A stretch of DNA of 64,000 bases from Nonomuraea basaltis. Lineage in GTDB: Bacteria; Actinomycetota; Actinomycetes; Streptosporangiales; Streptosporangiaceae. Both the position numbers and the translations under genes were made by a program. The stretch's first letter is position 1. Every line of letters starts with the position of its first letter. Location of the stretch: contig NZ_VCJS01000044.1 of NCBI RefSeq assembly GCF_005893125.1, positions 1 through 64,000 on the forward strand, in the 5' to 3' direction. Below, piece after piece: positions 7,482 to 14,515 of the stretch. The notes beneath the pieces were generated by a model, which ran no database searches, was not told the origin of the DNA, and saw only the letters and a list, made by a program, of their open reading frames with translations.

Positions 7482-8387
7482 ATGGCTGCGATCGAGGAGA
7501 AATTCGTTCCCTCTGGAGAATTGCAACTGTGGACCGAGCGATTCGGTGACCCCGCGGATCCCGTGGTGCTCCTCGTCATGGGCACCTCCACGGCGGGCAT
7601 CGGCTGGCCGGACGAGCTGGTGGACAGGCTCGTGGCCGGCGGGCGGCAGGTCATCAGGTACGACCACCGCGACACCGGGCGGTCCACCTGCGTGGACTTC
7701 GCCAAGCACCCCTACACGCTGGCCGACCTGGCCGCCGACGCGATCGCGGTGCTCGACGGCCACGGCGTCGCCGCCGCCCACGTCGCCGGCGCGTCGCTCG
7801 GCGGCGCGATCGGCCAGTGGCTGGCGGCGCACCGCCCGGAGCGCGTGACGGCGCTGACCGCGATCATGACGAGTCCGATGGGCGCCGCCGCAGGCCCCGT
7901 GTGGGCGCGGGCGCTGGCCGGGCAGGCGCCCGATCCCGGCGACCTGCCGCCGCCCGCGCCGCGGTTCCTGGAGCATCTCGCCCGCTCGGCGGCCGGGCCG
8001 CGGACGACCCGCGAGGAGCACATCGCCGCAAACCTGGAGACCTGGCGGGTGCTGAACGGCGACGTCCTGCCGTTCGACGAGGATGCCGCACAGCGCTTCG
8101 TCGAGGCGTCGTACGACCGGAGCGGTGATCCCGCCGCGGCGCTCAACCACGACGCGGCCGGCCGGCTGATGACCGAGGACCGGCGCGTCCCGCTGTCCTC
8201 GATCAAGGCGCCGACGCTGGTCGTGCACGGCACCGAGGACCCACTGCTGCCGCTGCCGCACGGCGAGGCGCTGGCCGCGGAGATCCCGCACGCGCGGCTG
8301 CGGACGATCCCCGGCATGGGTCACACGTTCCTGTCCCCCGGCCTGCCCCGCCGGGTCGCCGACCTCATCCTCACGCAACCGGCCTGA
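7482..8387 (+). CDS. Alpha/beta-fold hydrolase
   Basis: This 301-residue cytosolic hydrolase shows the fold clearly. The oxyanion region is VVLLVMGTSTAG, the nucleophile elbow is GASLGG (Ser at about residue 106), the acid is in VVHGTEDPLLP and the catalytic His is in PGMGHTFLS near the C-terminus. It resembles the esterase/epoxide-hydrolase/haloperoxidase-like family; the substrate cannot be read from sequence. ATG 7482 is preferred to an in-frame TTG at 7473 because MAAIEEKFVPSGELQLW is the conserved start. It converges on a frameshifted GntR gene, and their 3' ends overlap if the frameshift is repaired. Confidence 0.9.
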   Translation: MAAIEEKFVPSGELQLWTERFGDPADPVVLLVMGTSTAGIGWPDELVDRLVAGGRQVIRYDHRDTGRSTCVDFAKHPYTLADLAADAIAVLDGHGVAAAHVAGASLGGAIGQWLAAHRPERVTALTAIMTSPMGAAAGPVWARALAGQAPDPGDLPPPAPRFLEHLARSAAGPRTTREEHIAANLETWRVLNGDVLPFDEDAAQRFVEASYDRSGDPAAALNHDAAGRLMTEDRRVPLSSIKAPTLVVHGTEDPLLPLPHGEALAAEIPHARLRTIPGMGHTFLSPGLPRRVADLILTQPA

Positions 8388-8639
8388 CGAAGGTGCCGCG
8401 CCGGGCACCGTCTCGACCATGTCTCCCAGCGCCTCGATCACCTTGCGGACGCGGTCCCGGCCGATGCCGTGGTCGCTCGCCAGGCGGGCCTGCGACGGGA
8501 GCGCCTGGCCCGGCCGCAGCACGCCCTGCCTGATCTGCTCGGCCAGGTTCTCGGCGAGGTACTGCTCCACGAGGTCGGCGTGCCCGGCACCGGCAACCTG
8601 GGCCAGGGGCCGCGGCCGGGCGCTGTCCATGGCGCTCAT
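8371..8639 (-). pseudogene. GntR-family DNA-binding protein, frameshifted
   Basis: From ATG 8639 (GGGGAG ribosome-binding site) the minus strand encodes a GntR winged helix: LAEQIRQGVLRPGQALPSQA, LASDHGIGRDRVRKVIEAL and then VETVPG. The wing should continue as RGTFVR. That sequence is present one frame over, giving RGTFVRPVA and a stop at 8371. One missing base in the GC-rich run at about 8396-8406 therefore breaks a compact single-domain regulator of about 89 residues. Without repair, the frame runs antisense through the hydrolase gene, which is not believable. The break could be a sequencing error or a real mutation. The regulator may control the adjacent hydrolase (inference). Confidence 0.7.
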
Positions 8640-8648
8640 CCAGCTCCC

Positions 8649-8744
8649 CACTACCTGCACACGAACCCGGCGATCGCGGCCAACGCGCGGCACGTGATCC
8701 GTGACGTGCTCACCGGCATGATCACCGAGACGCCCCTGAGGTAA
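8649..8744 (+). pseudogene. C-terminal gene remnant of about 31 codons
   Basis: The plus strand reads HYLHTNPAIAANARHVIRDV and ends at a TAA at 8742-8744. This has the look of a natural protein C-terminus (amphipathic helix after a His-containing motif, as in some alpha/beta hydrolases). No start or upstream domain remains, because the sequence before it is the GntR gene on the other strand. I read it as a decayed gene end; the parent family is uncertain. Confidence 0.35.
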
Positions 8745-8779
8745 CGTCGGCACTCTCCACCTCGATCAAGGAGAGTCAC

Positions 8780-9661
8780 ATGGTCCACAAAGCCGTGATC
8801 CCGGTGGCCGGCCTGGGCACCCGGCTGCTGCCCCTGACGAAGGCGCTGCCCAAGGAGATGCTGCCGATCGGCGACAAGCCCGTCATCGAGCACACCATCC
8901 GCGAGCTCGTGGACTCCGGCATCGACGAGATCACCATCGTGACCTCGGCCCGCAAGGAGCTCGTCCAGCGGCACTTCGCCCCGGACGCCGACCTGGAGCT
9001 GCAGCTGCGCGCCGCCGGCAAGGACGAACTGGCCGGCGCGGTGGCGGAGCTGTCGTCCCTGGCCCACATCACGTACCTGTACCAGAACGGCCCGTACGGC
9101 AACGGCACCCCCGTGCTCAACGCCGCCCGCGTCATCGGCGACGAGCCGTTCATGGTGCTGTGGGCCGACGACGTGTTCGTGGCCGAGGTGCCGCGGGCCA
9201 AGCAGCTCAAGGCCGCGTACGAGGCCACGCAGGCCCCCGTCCTGGCCCTGATGCCGATGGCGATCAAGGACGCCGCCCGCTACGGCGTGCCCGTCGTCGA
9301 GGAGGACCTCGGCGGCGGCCGCCTGCGGATCTCCGGCCTGGTGGAGAAGCCGTCCCCACGGGAGGCCCCCTCCAGGTACGCCGCGATCGGCGGGTACGTC
9401 ATCACCCCCGGCGTCGTCGAGGAGCTGGAGGCCGCGACGCGCAGGTGGTACGACCACCCCCAGGGCGAGATCTACCTCACCGAGGCCCTGCACCGCCACG
9501 CCGCCGCCGGGCACCCGGTCTACGGGCAGGTCATCGACGGCACCTGGTGGGACACGGGCTCCCCGCTCGACTACCTCAGGGCTCAGTTCGCCGCGGCCCT
9601 CGCCGACCCGGCGTACGGCCCGGAGCTGCGCAAACTGGCCCTGGAGAGCGGCGCACCCTAA
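8780..9661 (+). CDS. galU: UTP-glucose-1-phosphate uridylyltransferase
   Basis: This 293-residue enzyme makes UDP-glucose from UTP and glucose-1-phosphate, feeding cell-wall polysaccharide, trehalose and glycogen routes. The nucleotide-binding start AVIPVAGLGTRLLPLTKALP and the following KEMLPIGDKPVIEH are diagnostic. FMVLWADDVF holds the metal-binding Asp, GLVEKPSP the sugar-contacting Glu-Lys, and GTWWDTGSPLDYL closes the domain. Length is normal for bacterial GalU. An AAGGAGAG ribosome-binding site lies 4 bases before the ATG. It is followed after 51 bases by an aldehyde dehydrogenase gene on the same strand, with no obvious pathway link. Confidence 0.95.
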   Translation: MVHKAVIPVAGLGTRLLPLTKALPKEMLPIGDKPVIEHTIRELVDSGIDEITIVTSARKELVQRHFAPDADLELQLRAAGKDELAGAVAELSSLAHITYLYQNGPYGNGTPVLNAARVIGDEPFMVLWADDVFVAEVPRAKQLKAAYEATQAPVLALMPMAIKDAARYGVPVVEEDLGGGRLRISGLVEKPSPREAPSRYAAIGGYVITPGVVEELEAATRRWYDHPQGEIYLTEALHRHAAAGHPVYGQVIDGTWWDTGSPLDYLRAQFAAALADPAYGPELRKLALESGAP

Positions 9662-9712
9662 CGTTTCCTGAGGGATGATGGTCTGTCCGGAGAACTTATG
9701 AGGAGGGCAGCG

Positions 9713-11251
9713 GTGAGCCGTCAAATCGTTTCCGTCGTGGGTGGCAAGGAGGCCGCCACGACAGCCACATACGAGTCGACCAACCCGGCCCGGCCGAGCG
9801 AAGTCGTGGCCGAGGTCGGCCTGGCCGACGCCGGCGCGTTCGCCGCCGCCTGCCGCGCCGCCAAGGAGGCCCAGCGCGAGTGGGCCAGGGTGCCCGCACC
9901 CGTGCGCGGCCGGGTGATCGCCTCCATCGGGCGGCTGGTCGAGGCCAACACCGACCGGCTGGCCCGGCTGGTCACCGAGGAGATCGGCAAGCCGTACGCC
10001 GAGTCCCGTGGCGAGGTGCGGGAGATCGTGGACACGTGCGACTTCTTCCTCGGCGAGGGCCGCAGGCTCTACGGGCAGACGGTGCCGTCGGAGATGCCGG
10101 ACAAGAACCTGTTCACGTTCCGGAACCCGGTCGGCGTGGCGGCGGTCGTCACCGCGGGCAACTTCCCGGTCGCCGTGCCGTCGTGGTATCTGGTCCCGGC
10201 CCTGCTGTGCGGCAACGCCGTCGTCTGGAAGCCCGCCGAGTACGCCGCCGCCTCCGCGCACGCCATGTTCCAGCTGTTCACGGCGGCGGGGCTGCCCGAC
10301 GGCGTGCTCAACATCGTCTTCGCCGACGGCGCCGAGACCTTCCGCGGCCTGGAGCTCGCCCTCGACGAGGGCACCGTGCACAAGGTCGGCTTCACCGGCT
10401 CCAGCGAGGTCGGCCGGAAGATCGGCGAGCTGACCGGGCGGCACCTGCAGTCGGCCTGCCTGGAACTGGGCGGCAAGAACCCGATGGTGATCATGCCGGA
10501 CTCCGAGCTGGACCTGGCCGTCGAGGGCGCGCTGTTCGCCGGCTTCGGCACCGCGGGCCAGCGCTGCACCAGCCTCGGCACGGTCATCGTGCACGAGAGC
10601 GTCCACGACGCGTTCGTCGAGCGGTTCGCGCGGGCGGTGCGGGAGGCCAGGATCGGCGACCCCGCGCAGGACGTGCTGGCGGGCCCGCTGCTCGACCAGA
10701 AGTTCGCCGACCGTTATGAGGAGTACCTGACCTGGCTCCAGCCCCACCACAAGGTCGTGTCCGGAAATATCGGGAAAATCACCAAAGACAACCCGCGCGG
10801 TGACTTCGACGGCGATGGTGGCCTCTACTACCACCCCGTCGTCGTGGACGGCGTCAAGCCCGGCGACCGGCTGTTCATGGAGGAGACGTTCGGCCCGATC
10901 GTGGGCGTGACCACGTTCCGCACCCTCGACGAGGCCGTCGAGCTGGCCAACCTGCCCGGCTACGGCCTGTCGAGCTCGATCTACACCACCGACCCGAAGC
11001 ACGCCTTCCGCTTCCGCGAGGGCGTCTCGGCCGGCATGGTCAGCGTCAACAACTCCACCTCGGGGGCGGAGGCGCACCTGCCGTTCGGCGGCAACGGCAA
11101 GTCCGGCAACGGCAGCCGCCAGTCGGGCATGTGGGTGCTCGACCAGTTCACCCGCTGGCAGGCGATGAACTGGGACCACTCCGGCCGGCTGCAGAAGGCG
11201 CAGATGGACGTCGCGGAGATCGTCCCAGACCTGGACTTCCGCCTCTCATGA
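9713..11251 (+). CDS. Aldehyde dehydrogenase family protein
   Basis: This 512-residue NAD(P)-dependent aldehyde dehydrogenase is complete. The cofactor-binding residues lie in VVWKPAEY and VGFTGSSEVGRKIG, the catalytic Glu in LELGGKNPMVI, the catalytic Cys in GTAGQRCTSLG, and the bridging segment in MEETFGPIVGV. An unusual C-terminal extension (WDHSGRLQKAQMD) follows the HLPFGGNGKSGNGSR region. GTG 9713 is chosen because AGGAGGG at 9701-9707 sits six bases before it; an in-frame ATG at 9698 would place the ribosome-binding site inside the gene. It resembles semialdehyde dehydrogenases of the ALDH7 type, but the substrate is not determined. It ends at a strong terminator. Confidence 0.9.
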   Translation: MSRQIVSVVGGKEAATTATYESTNPARPSEVVAEVGLADAGAFAAACRAAKEAQREWARVPAPVRGRVIASIGRLVEANTDRLARLVTEEIGKPYAESRGEVREIVDTCDFFLGEGRRLYGQTVPSEMPDKNLFTFRNPVGVAAVVTAGNFPVAVPSWYLVPALLCGNAVVWKPAEYAAASAHAMFQLFTAAGLPDGVLNIVFADGAETFRGLELALDEGTVHKVGFTGSSEVGRKIGELTGRHLQSACLELGGKNPMVIMPDSELDLAVEGALFAGFGTAGQRCTSLGTVIVHESVHDAFVERFARAVREARIGDPAQDVLAGPLLDQKFADRYEEYLTWLQPHHKVVSGNIGKITKDNPRGDFDGDGGLYYHPVVVDGVKPGDRLFMEETFGPIVGVTTFRTLDEAVELANLPGYGLSSSIYTTDPKHAFRFREGVSAGMVSVNNSTSGAEAHLPFGGNGKSGNGSRQSGMWVLDQFTRWQAMNWDHSGRLQKAQMDVAEIVPDLDFRLS

Positions 11252-11253
11252 CG

Positions 11254-11281
11254 AAAAGGGGGCCCCGCGGGGCCCCCTTTT
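11254..11281. terminator. Bidirectional Rho-independent terminator
   Basis: A perfect 13-bp inverted repeat (AAAAGGGGGCCCC, 2-base centre, GGGGCCCCCTTTT) fills the gap between the converging aldehyde dehydrogenase and glnII genes. Each strand ends the stem with four T residues, so it can stop transcription from both sides. Confidence 0.9.
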
Positions 11282-11291
11282 GTCAGAGCGG

Positions 11292-12311
11292 TCAGACCTG
11301 GCCGGCCTTCTCCAGCGCCGAGCAGCAGGTGTTCACCAGCAGGCGGGTGACGACGTACGGGTCGACGTTGGCGTTCGGGCGACGGTCCTCGATGTAGCCC
11401 TTCTTCTCCACCTCGACCTGCCACGGGATGCGCACGGAGGCGCCGCGGTCGGACACGCCGTAGCTGTACTTGTTCCACGGGGCGGTCTCGTGGGCGCCGG
11501 TCAGGCGGCTCTCGATGCCGACGCCGTACTGGGTGATGTGCTCCATCGGCTTGTCGCCCTCGCCGAGCGCCTCGCAGGCGGTGATGATCGCCTCGTAGCC
11601 CTCGCGCATGGCCTTGGTGGAGAAGTTGGTGTGCGCGCCGGCGCCGTTCCAGTCGCCGCGGGCGGGCTTGGCGTCGAGCGTGGCCTCCACGCCGAACTCC
11701 TCGGCCGTGCGGTAGAGCAGCCAGCGGGCCACCCACATGTGGTCGGAGACGTCGAGCGGACTCGCCGGGCCGACCTGGAACTCCCACTGGCCGGGCATGA
11801 CCTCGGCGTTGATGCCGGAGATCGCCAGGCCGGCGGCGAGACAACGGTCGAGGTGGAGCTCGACGATCTCGCGGCCGAAGATGGCGTCGGCGCCGACACC
11901 GCAGTAGTACGGGCCCTGCGGAGCGGGGAAGCCGCCCTCAGGGAAGCCGAGCGGGCGGCTGCCCTTGAAGAAGGTGTACTCCTGCTCGATGCCGAACCAG
12001 GACTCCTGGTCGGCATACTGCTCGGCGATGGGGCGCAGCAGGGCGCGGGTGTTGCTGACGTGCGGGTCGCCGTTGATCTCCTCGACCTCGCACAGGACCA
12101 GCACGTTGGCCCCGCCGCGGATCGGGTCCGGGCAGGTGAACACCGGGCGGAGCACGCGGTCCGACGAGTGACCCTCTGCCTGGTTGGTGCTGGAGCCGTC
12201 GAAGCCCCAGACCGGAGGCTCGGCCCCGTCGGAAAGGATCTTGGTCTTCGAGCGCAGCAGAGCCGTGGGCTCGGTGCCGTCGATCCAGATGTACTCAGCC
12301 TTGTAGCTCAC
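11292..12311 (-). CDS. glnII: Glutamine synthetase type II (eukaryotic-type)
   Basis: This 339-residue ATP-dependent enzyme joins ammonia and glutamate to give glutamine. The short length and the motifs VWGFDGSSTNQAEG, GIEQEYTFF, GAGAHTNFSTKAMR and NKYSYGVSDRGASVRIP identify the GSII class, which many actinomycetes carry beside GlnA. The adenylylation site typical of GSI is absent. GTG 12311 has AAAGGA upstream and matches the GSII N-terminus (SYKAEYIWIDGTEPTALLRS). The upstream region 12312-12437 is expected to carry nitrogen control, but I could not fix a GlnR box. Transcription ends at the palindrome 11254-11281. Confidence 0.95.
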   Translation of the reverse strand: MSYKAEYIWIDGTEPTALLRSKTKILSDGAEPPVWGFDGSSTNQAEGHSSDRVLRPVFTCPDPIRGGANVLVLCEVEEINGDPHVSNTRALLRPIAEQYADQESWFGIEQEYTFFKGSRPLGFPEGGFPAPQGPYYCGVGADAIFGREIVELHLDRCLAAGLAISGINAEVMPGQWEFQVGPASPLDVSDHMWVARWLLYRTAEEFGVEATLDAKPARGDWNGAGAHTNFSTKAMREGYEAIITACEALGEGDKPMEHITQYGVGIESRLTGAHETAPWNKYSYGVSDRGASVRIPWQVEVEKKGYIEDRRPNANVDPYVVTRLLVNTCCSALEKAGQV

Positions 12312-12437
12312 TGCGATCCTTTCAGGGTTCTTCTCAGCCACGCCGAGTCTTATGGACAGCCGTTTCCCCGTTTTTGCCCACATGTGAACGGCGTGTTAAT
12401 CAGCCATCCTTTACCAAGGCGAACGCATGTCCCGCGT

Positions 12438-12911
12438 TTACCCTTCGCGCACCGCGCCGTCGCCCTCGACGGTCAGCATGGCATTCGGGCCGCCCGCCCC
12501 GCAGTCCGGCCCGTTCGGGTAGCGCAGCCGCGGCGTGACCTCGAGCAGGCGCTCGAACACGGACGCACCGGCGGCGTCCAGCAGCTCCAGCCGCACCCGT
12601 ACGGGCCGGTCGGGCAGCCCCGGCACGTCGCCGAACCCGTGCTTGCCGCCGTCAGGCACCGGCGTCACCGCGCAGGTGTCGCCCGAGCAGGTCTCCTTGC
12701 CCGCCCGATGGGTCGGCATCAGCTCGACGCGGGCCGATTCGCAGGCGCCGTCCCAGCACACCTCCATCGAGGCGGCCGCCGCCCGGCCCGCCAGCGGACC
12801 CTTGACGTTCACCGACACCCCGACCGGGGTGCCGATGAGCGTGCACTCCTTGTCGTCCGAGCATCCGGCGAGCAGGAGGCAGAAGACGGCAAGCGAGACG
12901 ACCCGATGCAT
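12438..12911 (-). CDS. Putative lipoprotein
   Basis: This 157-residue secreted protein starts MHRVVSLAVFCLLLAGCSDD. The lipobox LLAGC predicts lipid anchoring at Cys 17 after a short signal peptide. The mature part has six further Cys residues (for example MEVCWDGACESARVEL and ETCSGDTCAV), suggesting disulfides, and looks beta-rich. I recognise no family. ATG 12911 is chosen over upstream in-frame starts because it gives a normal signal peptide. It is divergent from the LLM-hemerythrin gene, with 72 bases between starts. Confidence 0.75.
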   Translation of the reverse strand: MHRVVSLAVFCLLLAGCSDDKECTLIGTPVGVSVNVKGPLAGRAAAASMEVCWDGACESARVELMPTHRAGKETCSGDTCAVTPVPDGGKHGFGDVPGLPDRPVRVRLELLDAAGASVFERLLEVTPRLRYPNGPDCGAGGPNAMLTVEGDGAVREG

Positions 12912-12983
12912 AACCCGTAAGACGCGGGTCAGAGATTCAGGGTTCACGGCGCCGTGCGACCATTTCACTCAGGGGGATTGCTC

Positions 12984-14447
12984 ATGCACGATCTGTGGTT
13001 CGGCGCGTTCCTGTCACCCGAGGCCGAGGGCCGCGACCGGCTGCTGCGCCAGGTCACGCTGGCGGACCGGCTCGGCCTCGACCTGATCGGCATCCAGGAC
13101 CATCCCTATCAGGCGGGCTTCCTGGACACCTGGACGCTGCTGTCGGCCGTCGCCGGGCGCACCGAGCGGATCCGGCTGGTGCCCGACGTGGTCAACCTGC
13201 CGCTGCGGCCGCCCTCTGTGCTGGCCAGGGCCGCCGCCTCGCTCGACCTGCTCAGCGGCGGCCGCGTGGAGCTGGGGCTGGGCGCGGGCGCGTTCTGGGA
13301 CGCGATCGCGGCGATGGGCGGGCGCCGGCTCTCCCCCGCCGAGTCCATCGAGGCGCTGGCCGAGGCCATCACGGTGCTGCGGGCGCTGTGGACGCCGGGC
13401 GACCCCGTGGTTTTCGAGGGCAACCACTACCGGCTCGGCGGGGCGCGGCCCGGGCCGTTCCCCGCGCATCCGATCGGCATCTGGATCGGCGCGATCAAGC
13501 GCAGGATGCTGGAACTGACCGGGCGGATGGGCGACGGCTGGCTTCCCTCGTCCTTCTACAGCCCGCCCGAGGCGGTGGCGGCGCAGGTCAAGGTGCTCGA
13601 CGCGGCGGCCGCGGACTCGGGGCGCGACCCGGCGGAGATCCGCAAGATCTACAACATCGGGGGCACCTTCTCACCGCTGCCCGGCACCGGATTTCTCGAC
13701 GGGCCCGCGGCGCTGTGGGGCGAGCAGCTCACGGAGCTGGTGTTCGAGGTCGGCATGACCGGATTCGTGCTGGCGCCTGGGCTGGAGGCGGAGCACGATC
13801 TGCGGACGTTCGCCCAGGAGGTCGCGCCCGCCGTACGCGAGGCCGTGGCCAGGGAGCGGGGGCGGCCCGCGCCGGAGCCGGCCGAGCGGCCGGTCACGCT
13901 CACGGACCTGGACGAGGCGGGCCGGCCCCGCGCGCCCAAGCACGACCCGGCGGAGCTCACGCCGGAGCAGCGGCGGCTCGGCCGCCACCTGGTCGAGGTG
14001 CACGACGGCTACCGGCACGAGATGCGGCAGGTCCAGGACGCGGTCGAGCAGGTGGCGGCGGGCCGGCTGGACGCGGCCGCACTGCGCTCGGCGATCAACC
14101 GGCTGGCCGCCCGGCAGAACCACTGGACGCTCGGCACGTACTGCGCGACGTTCTGCCGGCTGCTGACCGTGCACCACACGATCGAGGACGAGGGCGTGCT
14201 CCCGGCCCTCCTGGAGCGCGACTCCGCGCTCGCGCCGGTGATCAAGAAGCTGGAGCAGGAGCACGAGGTCATCGCCGAGCTGCTCGCCCGCCTCGACGAG
14301 GCGTGCGTGGAGCTGCTGCGGAGCCCGGCCAGGATCGACCGGGTCAGGCAGCGGGCGGACCGGCTGGCGGCCGTGCTGTCGTCGCACTTCGCCTACGAGG
14401 AGGAGGAGCTGGTGGAGCCGATCGCACGGCTCGGGGTGCGCATCTGA
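12984..14447 (+). CDS. LLM-class flavin oxidoreductase fused to a C-terminal hemerythrin domain
   Basis: The 487-residue protein combines two domains. Residues 1-300 form a luciferase-like monooxygenase (LLM) barrel, shown by LWFGAFLSPEAEG, GLDLIGIQDHPYQ, RPPSVLARAAASLDLLSGGR and IWIGAIKRRMLELTGRMGDG; these use F420 or FMN. Residues 335-487 are a hemerythrin-like four-helix bundle with His/Glu ligands in LLTVHHTIEDEG, EQEHEVIAEL and SSHFAYEEEELVEP. The hemerythrin part could bind oxygen or iron near the flavin site; that coupling is inference. AGGGGG lies seven bases before ATG 12984. It is monocistronic. Confidence 0.9.
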   Translation: MHDLWFGAFLSPEAEGRDRLLRQVTLADRLGLDLIGIQDHPYQAGFLDTWTLLSAVAGRTERIRLVPDVVNLPLRPPSVLARAAASLDLLSGGRVELGLGAGAFWDAIAAMGGRRLSPAESIEALAEAITVLRALWTPGDPVVFEGNHYRLGGARPGPFPAHPIGIWIGAIKRRMLELTGRMGDGWLPSSFYSPPEAVAAQVKVLDAAAADSGRDPAEIRKIYNIGGTFSPLPGTGFLDGPAALWGEQLTELVFEVGMTGFVLAPGLEAEHDLRTFAQEVAPAVREAVARERGRPAPEPAERPVTLTDLDEAGRPRAPKHDPAELTPEQRRLGRHLVEVHDGYRHEMRQVQDAVEQVAAGRLDAAALRSAINRLAARQNHWTLGTYCATFCRLLTVHHTIEDEGVLPALLERDSALAPVIKKLEQEHEVIAELLARLDEACVELLRSPARIDRVRQRADRLAAVLSSHFAYEEEELVEPIARLGVRI

Positions 14448-14515
14448 TGGCCCTGCTGCGCAGGGTTCACGAGGAGCACGACCGGCGCCGCTGAGCGCAC
14501 CGGCCGTGCCCGCTC

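Noticed and set aside
12312..12437. Possible GlnR box upstream of glnII (GTTCAC and AAAAC-like elements).
   Set aside because: Spacing and half-sites do not fit the GlnR consensus well enough to report a site.
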